Positions 34,991 through 48,127 of a stretch of 64,000 bases of DNA are shown here, piece after piece; the first letter of the stretch is position 1, and every line of letters begins with the position of its first letter. Source of the stretch: Thamnaconus septentrionalis (taxonomy: Eukaryota > Chordata > Actinopteri > Tetraodontiformes > Monacanthidae); the NCBI GenBank assembly GCA_009823395.1, contig CM020507.1, positions 11,398,001-11,462,000 of the forward strand, in the 5' to 3' direction. The notes under the pieces were generated by a model. It was not told the origin of the DNA. It made no database searches and saw only the letters and a program-made list of their open reading frames with translations. Both the position numbers and the translations under genes were made by a program.

Positions 34991-35462
34991 ACACATATTC
35001 ACACACTTCCTCTCGCCGGAACCCTCTGGGGGCTTGGCTGTCTCTGTTCCCATGGCTTTCTTTTCATTTTATTGAAGGAAATACACGGTGCACACACGTA
35101 ACCGCACGGCCAAATGTAAAAATTAAGGTAGCACCAGGGATTACAAGCTTCTTGACACGGACAGACAAAGACACTTGGCACATTTCCATGGCTGGCATGC
35201 TCCCCTCTACTCTATCTTTTCTTCTCCATTCAGATCTGGATGCATTCTTAACGAGCAGTACTGATTCTGTCCTGTGTCTTTATTCAGCAGTCAGTGCGTT
35301 CACTGCATATTCTGGAAGAAAAGTCCATTTTTAAACACATAATTTTGAGAATGGAAAAACTTCCCTGAACAACTAGAGCCAAAGTTCCTTTGTGCTGTTG
35401 TTCCGCTCACCTTACTCATCCGCTCTCTTCTACTTCTACTATTTCACAATGGCCACATTCTT

Positions 35463-35503
<41 letters not shown>

Positions 35504-35819
35504 AGACTGCTCTCTTTATTTGGTTCATGTGCTGGACAGAATCTGGTCTCTCCTGCGGGGCATCAACAGCACGTGAGACGACATTCAAACCGAAACATCA
35601 TTGAAAAGCCAGCACGGTTGAGCAGCGACTGCATGAGCGGCAGCAGGGTTTCTCACATCCGGAAACATTTGGTACAGTTAGCTGTGTTTTAGTTGATGTC
35701 AGATTACACGGATGTGTAACAACAGCGATCAAAAGTTTGATCGGGCCAGACTTAATGCATTAAGTATGCATAATAATTAAGCATGTGGCCACAGTTACAA
35801 TACTGTGAGTATCAGTAGT

Positions 35820-36010
35820 GACCACGTTTACATGCATGGCTTAATCGGACTGAGCTCAAAATTCGGTTTTCTCGTCTAATCGGACTTCTCTCCTTGTCCC
35901 AGTTTACATGCAGCTGAGAAGATCGAATGATTGATGTGAACGCATCCTCCTCCCCCACACTAGGGGGCAATATGAGTCTTTTCAGAGTGTTAACTCCCAG
36001 TGATGACCAT
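35820..36010. repeat. GTTTACATGC-type dispersed repeat
   Basis: ACCACGTTTACATGCATGGC, several AATCGGACT words and a second GTTTACATGCAG resemble the TTTACATGC-bordered short DNA elements common in fish genomes. The ends are not clear. Confidence 0.45.
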
Positions 36011-38982
36011 GACACCCCTCCCCCGCTCTTCTCTCAAACTTTAACAAAAACTACCACTCTTCACAAGTCACTAAATTCAAATGAAATTGATAATAATAAA
36101 TAACTATGCAACACTTTCAAGTTGTAATCGGAATATGATCAGCAACATCATCTAAGAAATTGTCTCATGTGAGCTCGCCGACTCTGCTTGTTCAAAAAAA
36201 TAAATGTTTCATTGTGATACGTTTCTAGTAAGGTTTTGAAAACAAATCAACATCCAGTGCTGAGTCAGAATAGAACACAGTAAAAATGTTTGGCCCCTCT
36301 CTTGGACATTTCCTAATGCTGCTCCAGGCCACGGACGTACTTCAGCTAACACTTTTTTTTCATTGACAGACCTTGATTTTAACTGAAGGGGAAACAGGAA
36401 GCAGAAGAGGCACACATCAAGTGGTCTTGTCAGAGGGAGTAACCCCTGTCACTCCTGTCAATGAATTCTTCACACAGGACGGGAAGGTAGCCAGAGCCAC
36501 GACGATGAGACACCAGGGGAGAAGAGCCGGCGTAGTGCTAGCCAATCGGCAACTCCAAACCCTTTGAAACACACGCCAGCGGGCTTCAGCAACAGTTCCT
36601 GCAACCCCGAGGCCACATTAATGCAGGCTTGTCCGGGGGATGTTAGTTTAAAAAGCAGCTGCCATTGCTGATTTCCAGGCTGCCGCTACTCAGAAATGGT
36701 TATTGATGCCACAAAAAAACAGTATATAATCATTTCACATCTTCATCTCGGTTTCTCATAACAACCAGTGACCATAGTAGACCACTGCCGTGCTGAAGCC
36801 CAACACCTAACACCGCCGCTGCGCTCGCTGCCAGGAAAAACCCTGCAATGCTTCTGGGTCTTTGCAGAAAGTGCTGTTTCCCCCAGCAGCTCTGCGGAGA
36901 ACGAGGGTCCTACGACGACAACCCATCGGAAATTATCAGTGCTGCTGGTGACGAGTCTACTGTTGGGAGGTCCTATTTATATCTGAGCGACGTGGTATCA
37001 GGTCTCACACACCACTTTGTGCTCCCTGCTGGGAGCTGCTCTATTATGATGCAATCGACACACTGGCCAATGCAACAGAAAGGTCTCGAGTGTTCAGGTC
37101 GGATATTAATAACGGCCAACAACTGGCATTATTGTGTTTTGTTTTTTTCCCCTTACCAGTCGACCAAATGACCTTTTACGAAATCATTTTTTTCTGGCTA
37201 TTGGTTTCAAAGAAATGCCTCAAATGGGTGAAAAAGTACACAGGACATTTAATCTTGTATCTGAGAAGATAAGTTTCAGTTTTTGCTTTTTCAAGCTGCA
37301 ACAGCTGACCTAACAATAATAGGATCTGAACTCAGTGTCTCTTACAAAAAAATTAACATATTATCAAACTTACATGTAGGAAAAGATTCTCGAAGCGTTC
37401 AAACTGTCGACTAGAAATATGCACAGTCGTACTTGCTTGTGCAGTTTGGCTGTTCATTACTACAGAAATAGGATGTGCACCTAATTAAGTCATTATGTGG
37501 AATTAAATTTGAAAGCAAACCACTTCCTTCTGACCTTTATATAGCCTGGGCCCTGTTACAGAGATCTGCCGGATCCAATCTAATGCTTACGACTCAATTA
37601 GACTGCACGCCATAGAGGCTCTGTAAGCATCAAACACTAAAGCTGGCCTGTGAAGCTGCAGGGGAAAGGAAAGGGAGAAATGCAGAAATAGTCTACAGTG
37701 ATTCTTTTATTACCACCACAGAATTTTATTTAGAGATATTCTAACCTCCAACACTGAAATCTTGCATCACCACCAAAACTAACACCCTCCGGCCACATAA
37801 GCCCTGTCCTCAGCGGGCAGGAGGTGCTCTTTGCCATGATTTCTGTTTTAACAACTGTTAGCCACAGCAGATTAGCCGCTATCTCTTCTTTACAGGTTTA
37901 AATACTCAACAGTAGCAGGTCTCATAACAATGTCACACCCTGGTCTCCCAGTGTTCCCACATTCTGTCACACACAGGTGTCACTTCGACCACCGTCCAGT
38001 TTTGTCACTACCTCTAAAGGCAGAATATGGTGGAGGTACTCAGTGGAAACACAGTGAAGCCACTTTGATAATTCTATGTTTTCACTTTAATCTGCTAGGA
38101 AAAGAGTTTTTTGAGTCCTGCTTTCTTGTGTGTGAACCTCTGAGGGCCCCTCTCCCTTTCCTGCCAAGCCTCAGACAAGCCAAACTTCTGGGGACGACAT
38201 CAGCACTGGATTTAGTGATCAGCTGTCAATTCAATAGTTGTTGAAGAACACAGTTTAGCCCCCAAAAGAAATAGTTATATTATTGAGCTTGGCTCCTAGG
38301 ATTTCTTGTGGTTTATGTGTGCACGTTATGTTTCTACAATGTTAAAAAGATGAGAATGAATATACATAGGCAAGATATTATAAACAGGAAAAACTGCATG
38401 TGGACACTGTGAACATCAGAGATGAAGCTTGTCTCTAATAATTGTTAGCGCAAGGTTTTTTGATTTAAAGTGGTTGAAATTAACCTATGTTACAAGATGA
38501 GAAGATGGCATCAGAATTGGAATGAACATTTTATCATTCATAATAGGATAAGGATGAAGATAGTGTTTGTTGTTTGATTCTGATAGGCAGTTTGTGTCAC
38601 CAACTGGCCAATCACATTTAAGAATCACAGATTAGACCATGTGATTCTTATGAAATCAACTGTTTCATAAAAATTAACATAATGCCTTAGAATTTCCCTC
38701 AGGAAATAAAATGCTCACGGACAGTTTTTCTAAGACAAACCTTAGAAGGCGTTTGGGTAAACTGTCTATCACAAGACACCAATCAGACTTGTTACCGCGA
38801 GCTAAGATAGCTGGAGACTTCCTACTAGGGTGACATAATCTGGTCGTGACTGCCCCATGACGAGCTGCTTTGTTAATCAAAACAGATGTCCACTGAGAAA
38901 AAGCTTTCACAGGCATTCTTATGTTCTTAGTAAAAATGCCATCCGGTTCAGATAAAACTACCAAGATACCGGCATGCACACT

Positions 38983-39050
38983 AATTCAATTCAATTCAAT
39001 TCAATTCAATTCAATTCAATTCAATTCAATTCCATTCAATTCAATTCCAT
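38983..39050. repeat. (AATTC)n pentanucleotide repeat
   Basis: About 13 units of AATTC with two CCATT variants near the end. Confidence 0.95.
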
Positions 39051-41654
39051 TGTTTACTGTCATTGTTATATGAAACAACGAACTAATGCAGGAAAATTCA
39101 CAGCATTCCCCAGTTATTGTTTTTTTTTTAAGTCAATAATAATAATGTATTATAATAATAATCTCTTTAGCAGAAGCCACGGTTCAGAGGAAAAAGGCAG
39201 GACAGATTGTAAATAGTTTCTTCTGGAGGATGGCAAGATGGGCATGGGTGATGCAGCTACAATGTTAAAGGGGTTGTGTGCTAAAAAAAATAACTTACAC
39301 AATGAAATCTACTATATTTATGTTGTAATTAACTGCTTATTTTAACTAAAGAGCAAATTCAAAAAAATCCATTGAATTCCAAATTTATACAGTGAACATT
39401 TGATCAGTCAAATGGTCTTTTGCACAATTACCCAGCATTATTAGTAAAGAGGAAAAAAGATTTTTTGAAATCCCCATTGACATTTTGTGATGTGTTGTAA
39501 CTTGGCAACGAGTCGACAGCGGGCAGCACGGCAGGTAAGGGTGAACCATCAGCGACATAAAAGGGGAAGCGGACATGAAAAATGCGTGCAGCTGCAGGGA
39601 CGGAGTCTGTCTCAGTGTTCCTGTTTGTGTTAAGCGAGATGTGAAAGAGCTTTGATAATGAACAGGGCAGAAAGTGAGACACACTTGGCTTACATAATTT
39701 AAGAACATATTGTAAGAGAGGAAGTAGCGCTGAAACATGAGATAACTATGGCCTCCAACTTCCCGTGGCCTGAGGAACACATCAGCTGATTGGGGATAAA
39801 ACAGGAGCGGAGGCCGAGTCTGTGTTTTATATCCAGCACAAACATCAAACCATCAATCGGGGAGCAAAAAAAATCTCACAATGCCTCAAATTATGAATGG
39901 AATAATAGAATGTCTCATTAGAGGAGCCTGTACATATCGTTGACAAAGGACACACTTGTCAGCATGTAGACAAATCTATCTCAAAACGTTTAACAGAAGA
40001 CAGTTAAAGGGCAGTGAATGCCTGCGGCTTGCATTCTGTACACGACATGGAACTACATGTTCAATAGACAAAATAACGTTGGCACACGGCTTTTGTTTGT
40101 TTGTTTTGGAGTCGGAGTTCTCCGCAGCTTAGTACAGTCGCATTCCCACAACAATGAAGGCTCCAATTCAACACAATGCTGCTATTCTTAAGATGTACAG
40201 GGGGATGGGGGGGGAGTCATTCTCTGGTCATTTCCTGTCGCCGGGGAACAGAGTGAGGGCAGCAGGTTGGGGAAAGAAGAAAAGTAATGCACAGTGGGAT
40301 CCACAGTGAGAGGGCAATCGCACAGAGCTGGTGAGGTTTAGAGCATTCCTATTTCGTTTTTCTAAATTAACATTTTTACGACTTGTAACAGGGTCAGTGT
40401 CTGCCATTGGCTGGCCTGGTATATAACTAGTGCCTGTCTACTGAGCAAAACTAAGTGACCAAAGTTATAAAGTATGTGTGTAATGTGCACAGAATTGTGG
40501 CAGGGGTTTCATTCTCCCAGTTACAAGTTTTAATGGCTTGTGAAAAAAATACTTTTTTGAGACTAGAGGTTTCAAGTGGAAAAGCTAAACAGTGCTGCCT
40601 GTTGCCTAAATGACAGAAAAAGGGGGAGGGGGCATTTGGAGTATCAAAATGTCTTTATTCCACTGTAACAGGAAGCAGGAATTACCCTTAAAAAAAAACA
40701 ACTCACAACTTCCCCCCTGACTAACTCCTTAGAACCGAGCAATAGTAACAGTACATCTTTCCATGCCTTTCCAGCTGTCCGGCATTCTACCAATGAGTGA
40801 AACAAAACATCTCTGCTTAGTCCGCAGTCTATCATTATCCTGTAAAGACAGATGCTGGCATGTCAAGGAAATACTGAAATGCAGGGTTCCCAGAGGCATA
40901 ATGACAGGCGAGGAATCAAAGACTTGCATTTTGGCTTTGGCTGCTCAGAGATATACAAAGACTAAAGAAATGAGGTCACTCCAGGCTGTCAGACGCAATC
41001 AACCATGTGGATTTTTTGCGTTATGCCCTTTTATTCATCCCTGCAAAATTTTTTACTTACGATATTTTTTGCCATGAAAATTGACCACTGAAAACTAAGC
41101 AGTGAGCTATCAACCATGACAGCCTGTTTAAAAATAAACTAATAAAACGAATAAAGTAACATATTTATATCTGCTAATTTTCACAAATGCAAGTGTACTT
41201 TGCATTAAAAAAGAATATATGATTATTAAAAGCTTATTTCTAATAATATTTAACAACAAGTGGAATCCTCCAGGCACTGAGAGGGACTATCATGAAAATT
41301 GTATGTTTTTAAAAACAAAACGAAAAAAAAACAACATTAAAAGTATCTAAATTAGACTTGAATACAAAATGTTATATCATATGTACGAAGATTTACCATA
41401 AATATGCAAACCATCTTCTGGCAGATGGTACTTGTGTTATTAGCCCTAATTGAAATAGTTGAGAATAAGGCTTTGAAAATTATGCAGCCGACAATTCACC
41501 GGTAGCGATGGAGATGGTTTGCATTTGTCCTGCGGGAGCCACCTTAGGTGTTCGACATTTACATACTGTACAGCGAAGGGCTAGTCCACAGAGATGGCTG
41601 GTAGAGTTACCTCAGAACTAATTATCATATGTTATTAGCAATATCAAATGTCGG

Positions 41655-41974
41655 GTCAGGATGGTGGCGCAGTAGTCAGCAGTGTCGCCTCACAGCAAGA
41701 AGGTTGCGGGTTTCTTTCTCTGCGGAGTGTGCAAGGTTCTCCTCGTGTCTCAGGGTTCAGTCCAAAGACGAGCACATTAGACTAATTGGCGAGATTAAAT
41801 TGTGAAGGTGTGACTGTCAGTGCGAAGGGTTGATTTACTCTCTGTCCTGGCCTCTCTTGAACCCGCCACTGGTGCGGGGTGTCACCTCGTTTTCACCCTG
41901 AGACAGCTGGGATAGGCTCCAGCACTCCATGACCCAGACTGCAGGATAAGTGAAGATATAAATGAATGGATGGG
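41655..41974 (+). mobile_element. SINE-like dispersed repeat with tRNA-like head
   Basis: It starts GGATGGTGGCGCAGTAGTCA and continues with CGCCTCACAGCAAGAAGGTT, CAGTCCAAAGACGAGCACAT, GCTGGGATAGGCTCCAGCAC and a closing ATGAATGGATGGG. This word order is a very common dispersed repeat of percomorph fishes. The head resembles a tRNA A box, and the expected GGTTCGAATC B box is degenerate (GGTTGCGGGTTTC), so this copy is old. Confidence 0.75.
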
Positions 41975-43577
41975 AATATTAAAAGGTTACCATGAGGGAC
42001 AGCGGGGTTCAATTCTGAAATCTTTCGCATCCATCTTTTCAAGAAAACATTTTCTGTTTCTCTCAGGATTCCCTTCCTGTGAGTTGAGATGGAAGCAGGA
42101 AGCAACTGCTGCGAGCCGCCCTCAAAAGCCTCAGATGAAGACAGAGAAGAAGCGACCGCAAGACAGGCTGCTACTAAAGAGATTAGCACGGATGTTATCA
42201 TATCTTCATTTTTATCAGAAGTGGATAATGTTCTTATATTAACAAAAGAACAGTGAACAACACTGAGAGTTTCTGAGTAAGAAGTGTGTTTCGCTCTTCT
42301 CCTGGCTGGCTTTGGCAAAAGCTTAGTTAAATACTGTGGTGCATTGCGGCTGTGCAGGGGCACATAAGCCTGGACCTGCAGCAAGCTTGTTCAACTAGCA
42401 GAGGGAAAAAAAAAAACAAACAAAAATAAAACTTTTTTACGTGCCTCTCTTTACAAACACTTTCTATGGGCTCCGGACCAGAAGGATGAGTCAGAAAAAA
42501 ACAAGGATTAAACTGAAAAAAAAATTCCATCAGATGTGCCAACTTAAAAAAAAACATCTAACACTGAAGGACAGACTGACCGCTATTACCGAATGATAAA
42601 TACTCAAGTACTGCATAACTGCTTAAGTACGTATAACAACTACAAGCCACGAAAAGCAAACCCCAACTCATTATGGAACCTTTAAATAGAGGCTGAGCTT
42701 TTGAAAAAAAACAACCAAAAAAACAGCCATCAATCATCCACAAATCTAAGAAGTCAAATCAGTGCACATTGGCCAGTTCAAACATCCAAGACTCAAATGT
42801 TCCAGTGCCCAAGTCAGTGGGACGGACATCTGAGCCCGGGATCCATCAGGACTTTATGAATGAGTCACCTTGCTCATGAAGCCTCTCCGATTCAGTGGAA
42901 ATTAGGCAGACGGCTTGACGGGATTTAGGATGTGTGGCAATATGTGCGATGACAGTGTGTGTGTGTGTGCGTGTGCTTCTCAGGGAAGTGAGAGAGAGAG
43001 AGGGGGAGAGCGAGCGATTGTTGGAGCGGAGCGAGGAGTCTGGGTACGAGGGTAATTGACTCCTTCTGTCACACTGATCGGCTGTGAATCATCTGCAGGC
43101 ATCTGACTTCCTGGAAGGCTAATTCAGGAGTTTTAAACTTTTCCACATTGGCGCTCGTGAGGCGCAAACTGGATTTTTGTGTTTGCACTTGCAAAATACC
43201 GCCGCCGCCGCCCCCCGCAAAACACAAGAGCGTCTTCCGAGAAACGTTTTTTGTGCAGCTGCGATTGCAAATTTGGGGCATGTGCTCGCTAATTAACTGG
43301 TGTGACATTGTGTCACTTTTTTGTGCTTGTTGTTTTTTCTACATGCAGATGGGTTCCTTCTTTCACTTCAGCTTCAAACACTTCCATTTCTCAGAAAAAC
43401 ACGTGTGCGCAAAGTAAAGAACAAACTAGTCAAGCAATCTGATAAGTCTTTTTGGCAATATTTTCATGCCAGTAAAAGTTTATATGAGAGAGATTTGCAG
43501 GCGTTGAACCACTTTATACAACAAAGAAGATCAACAAAAAAACACCCTCAGGTTGAATCAAAAGCTAAATATATATG

Positions 43578-43842
43578 TTGGGATGCAAATTCTCGATTAA
43601 TTCATTAATCGTTAGTTGATTAACGATTAATTGATAAGCGCTGATTTTTCCTGAGAATCTTTTTTTTTTTTGTTTAAAGTTGTTTAAAAGCAACTTGTTC
43701 TAGGTATACAGGTATACACCCCACCATTTAACAATAAAAACACAGTGTAAAAAATGTTCAATTAATTGCGACTAATTGAATTTAATCAATTAAATTCCTA
43801 ATCGATAATTAATCGATAATCGATTAATTGTTAACATCCATA
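43578..43842 (+). mobile_element. AT-rich palindromic MITE-like element, third copy
   Basis: It begins GTTGGGATGCAAATTCTCGA and ends CGATTAATTGTTAACATCCA, with TTAGTTGATTAACGATTAAT inside. The inverted ends are based on GGATG and ATCGATTA. It differs internally from the copy at 15599 but has the same termini. Confidence 0.8.
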
Positions 43843-46103
43843 ATATATATATATATACAGTATATATAATCTTTTTGATGAATACACTGCCGTTCCCGAT
43901 ATATTCCCATGCCCTTATTAGGCTCATAGCACTTGTTAAAGCTCAGCAAGTACACACTCAAACAGCTAATGACAAAAGCAAATATTCCCAGTGTGTGCCT
44001 TTGAATAAGTGAAAACCCCTGACCCCATTCGACACACACAGACACACACACCCAGGGTCGGGTTAATGGAGCCTATCACGCCACACATTCTGAGCAACAT
44101 CATCAGACTGTTGCACTGCTACCAAATCCAGCCTATAATCAACATTCCTACAAGGGCAAGAAAAAGGGGCGCAAAGGGATAAACACACCAGAGTATACAG
44201 ATCGTCTGTAATTACTGCTGCTTTGGGAGAATAACACTCACACAAACACAAGCACACGCACGCAAGAACCTCACATACGTACTCTCTGCATGTGTTTGTT
44301 TGATCTGAGAACGAGCACTTATGACATCGATCTTTTTTTTTTTCAGGTTTGGGTGGCAAAGTCACACATACGCACGCAGAGCGCTAGAAAACGTGAGTCA
44401 CATTGTTGAAGGCACCAGCTGACACCAGGGAAAAGAAAGTGTTTCTTTCAGAGTGTTTGTATAGAGTCTCCCTCAGTCGTCCCTCTCTAACTACAAAAGC
44501 GTTATATGAAAACATAAAAAGAAGTTAACTGCAATCAGTTGAGGGTAAAACAAACCGTTGAAATGATGCATACCTTATTTTAACACACAGCAGTGCCAAA
44601 GACCTGAACACAAGGACGGATGATCTCTCAAAACTCAAAATCAACTGTGCGTATCGAATGAAAATAATACAGACCAACCCACAGAAACACAAGCCGTCTG
44701 CTGTTGTACCATTCTGTTGTGAGGGGAAAACGTGTCACCGCGCCACCATAACTTCAACTACATGTGTAGTATATTTTTTTTCCCTAACCATTACACCAAT
44801 GGTAAACAATTAACAGCGAACGTCCCAGTATAGTATAAAAGCTCTCACCGAGTAATCATGTCGCGTTGGAGAAAATCCTATTATAGTCGTGTTAAACAAG
44901 TGTCACTCCCCTCTCAAGGGAAAGACCAATAATTTCTCAAGCTGATCAGATAGAGTAGCAAAAGTCAGACTACTGTCCCATTATAACCTTGTGTGTGCAT
45001 TGCAAGCTTGTTTAGCTAATAAATGCTTCAAAAAGGGATACACTTATTTTACATATGACTACTGACACACACACACAAATGAACATGTAGCACAGCAAAC
45101 AAAAGGGAAATAAAGATGTCTTTTAATTACACTGCAGTCATTAACGGGACAGTCTAGGCTCTTGACTGTAACTGCAGCAAAACCTTAAATGATCTATTAA
45201 TAATCTTGCCATGGGCTGACAAATTCAAACTTGTCTGCCACTGAAATTAAATTTTCCTTTGAACTGGCGTTAGTTCTTCAACCTGAGGGCATTTTTCTTT
45301 TCATGTAACACCTTGATGATTCAATCTGTTAAAAACCGCACTTCCTAATAAAGGGCTGGCTGAACAACAAATTCAAGCATTTTCCTCAAGGCACGAATAC
45401 GAGCAGAGTTTCCATGTGTATCCTGGCAAGTGTGGATTCATATGCGTTTCATTTATACGACCAGGTAACAAGGCACAGCTGGCAAAAGACTGTTTATAAA
45501 GTTGTTATACAAACACGGTTCTGAGCGAGATCGAAATTTAACAGTCACCAGGTATTTTGACATACGCAGTAATACTGGTCAACGTTGAAAGGCAATGTGC
45601 AAAACCGCTTTAGGGCAAAATGATGCTTTATCACGCATCTCATGTTTGGAACCTGCCACAAAATTGTGAAGAAACGAATGAAGCTACAGCAACCGTTCAA
45701 CTCTACTCTAGTATGCTATTCGATTGATTCAAAGTTCTTTAATTTGTTAAAGATGTTGTCTGCCGACTACAGAATCTGGATGGGTCTCTGAAGTAAAGAA
45801 AAACATCATGTCTTCTTCATCAATTAGCAGGGCTATGTGCCAGTGGAAATTAACAACAGCACTCATGTATTTAAGCATAAGCAGTGTTTGAGTGCTGAAA
45901 ATGAGAAAATAACAGTCAAGGTCTGAAGTATCAATATACTGTATGTTAACATATAGTGTTAAGATGAGCAAAAAGTGCAGAAATTATACCAACATAAAAA
46001 AAACTTGTTGTTTAAGCTCCGACTATACAAAAGATGTACTACATTGGTTCTCACTGTAAAAAAAAAACAAAACAACACTCACTTAACCCAAAACACAACA
46101 CAC

Positions 46104-46137
46104 ACCGACTTAACAAGTTGTTAAGTCAGTGTGTTAA
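46104..46137. repeat. near-perfect inverted repeat (hairpin), 16-bp arms
   Basis: CACACCGACTTAACAA is followed by one base and then TTGTTAAGTCAGTGTG, the reverse complement with a single mismatch. Confidence 0.8.
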
Positions 46138-46899
46138 ATTAACAAGATGGATATGGTTAGTTTCGAAAGAGTAAGGTAAAAAGGACTGTCCCGGTGAGCA
46201 CACATGTAGGAAGTGTGTATACCGCTGGATACCAAGACACACGCACGCAAGCAAGCACACTCACAAATGAGTGTTTTGATTGACAGGCTGACACCAGCGG
46301 GGTTGTGAAAGCAGGCTGGCTGGGCTCCACTGGTTCCTGTTCCACATCCAGCCTGCAGTCATGAGACGTGACCGCGCCAACGTGTGCACGACACCGTGCA
46401 CGGGTCAAGTTATTAATGCGAGTTTCCTTCGTTGCCATTATCGTGACCATTACTGCGGTGAATCATCTCCATGGTGCACAAAGACGAGATCAAAACAAAC
46501 AACAACAAAAAATGTGTTCCGATTTTTTCTTCTTCTGCAAAATTGGAATAGTAAGAAGGGAAAAAAAATCACGTGTCTGGTGCATCTTCAGGGCCAACTG
46601 TTGGTGTTGATGTTAAGTTCGAGCCGCTGGTCAAACACGCACCGGACAGCTCGCTGCTGTTTCTGCTTCAGGAGGCCAACACGTCTGCGAGCTGAGCCGG
46701 AGAGGGGAAGGGCCCTTTAAATTCTAAGCCAAGCACATTTTTTCTCTCCTGACGACCCGCAGAAGAAAAGTGAACTTGGATGGAAACGCCGCGCACATTT
46801 CTTGCCCAGGGTTCGTCATTAACAAGCGGAGTGAAGCTCTCGAAAGCACCGTGTAAAAAAGTAGTTAATAAAAGTGAGGAGCACTCACAACATACTCAC

Positions 46900-47280
46900 G
46901 TTCTCTGTTATCTCGGACGGGCACCCACCGCAGCACGACGACTAACCAGCAAGTTGGACTTCGCATAACGGAAATGTGAGCGCCAGCATCTAAACTGAAG
47001 GAACTCAGAAAACGACGTCGGCGCGGGAGCAGGAGAACACGAGCCGAGAGGTGGGGGTCGCTTCTTCTCTCATAGTTGGACCCGCGACACGACGGCTCCT
47101 CCGCACCGAGGAGAAGAAGGAGGAGGAGAAGAAGAAGACACCAAACTTCCAGCAGCCACCAAGTTCATGCAGAGAGAAAAAGTGGCGACTCCCCATTTCC
47201 GCTGTCAAAAAAAATGTGCCGTTGTAACGCGAGTCAAGTCGCGGGTGCTCACTTCTTCCGCTCTGTCCGTTCAAAATAAG
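46900..47280 (-). promoter_or_regulatory. sh2b3: probable sh2b3 noncoding first exon and CpG-rich promoter
   Basis: This block is noticeably richer in CG dinucleotides than its surroundings. On the minus strand it ends in a strong donor, GAAC followed by GTGAGTATG (46891-46899). sh2b3 exon 2 begins with an acceptor but has only 30 bases of UTR, so a first exon upstream is required, and this is the best candidate seen. The start site is not identified. It could instead belong to an unrelated noncoding transcript. Confidence 0.45.
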
Positions 47281-48093
47281 AGATTAGGCTTATCTGCGCA
47301 TGTCTTCACCGAAACGAACCACTAGAGGGCGGCTGTGATCTTCAGGGTCCCGGCCACATAAATAGTAGCGGCACCGCTGTTTACATGTAACGACCAAATG
47401 TCAACATATTTATGGCAGCGAAGCAAATAACGTTATATGCTGTGTGAAGTAATACGATAAAACACGTTCACCTCTATATTATATATGAAATATTATGGAA
47501 TCACTATTATCACGCTCTCTACGATATTACAGTGATAGCTAGTGATTTTTGTAACCCGGTGTTACAAAAATACAAAAAATGTAATAGGATTTTATTGATA
47601 TCAAAAGCTTTGGACCTTCAGGCATCGATTCGAGACAAGCTTACATGTGAAGAGTGCCTGGAAGAATTAATTCATACTGGAACACAGATTATTAAATGAG
47701 ACATGTTATACGCCACTGATCACCGAGGGAGGCTTCAATAATTAATAACCCCCCACTCTATAATTCAGCATAACACTGCAGCGAACCATCGCCAAAATAA
47801 ATGTAAAACTGAATCAGCTCAACCAAGTTTCAGTTCCTGATCAGCAACACATGGCGTGGGCGTACTGCAATACTGCGAAGTGTTCAAACAGACCGGCTAA
47901 CTTTACGGGTTAACAAGTGAGCCGGACAATACAAAACGAAACATCAGTTTAAAACTCGTCCTTCAGCTGGTACCGGTCTGTTGTACCGTGACCGTTACAT
48001 TGACCCTTTATGCTGAAATCACAAGACAGGAAGTTCCCCACCACACACACATAGACAACGTAAACTGTTTTGAAGCGTGCTAGGCTGAGTGGG

Positions 48094-48095
<2 letters not shown>

Positions 48096-48126
<31 letters not shown>
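48096..48126. repeat. (CAG)n trinucleotide repeat, about 10 units
   Basis: Pure CAG run upstream of the proposed sh2b3 promoter. It is not in a supported coding exon. Confidence 0.93.

Positions 48127-48127
<1 letters not shown>

Larger units (their letters stand above)
32858..46899 (-). other. sh2b3: sh2b3 first intron (probable), about 14 kb
   Basis: No coding exon was found. It contains microsatellites (34957-34987, 35466-35499), a GTTTACATGC-type repeat (about 35820-36010), an (AATTC)n repeat (38983-39050), a SINE-like element (41655-41974) and a MITE-like element (43578-43842). Assignment as an intron depends on the proposed first exon at 46900. Confidence 0.5.

Noticed and set aside
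41893..42384. 163-codon minus-strand open frame
   Set aside because: It partly overlaps the SINE-like repeat, shows no family resemblance, and has no supporting splice sites.
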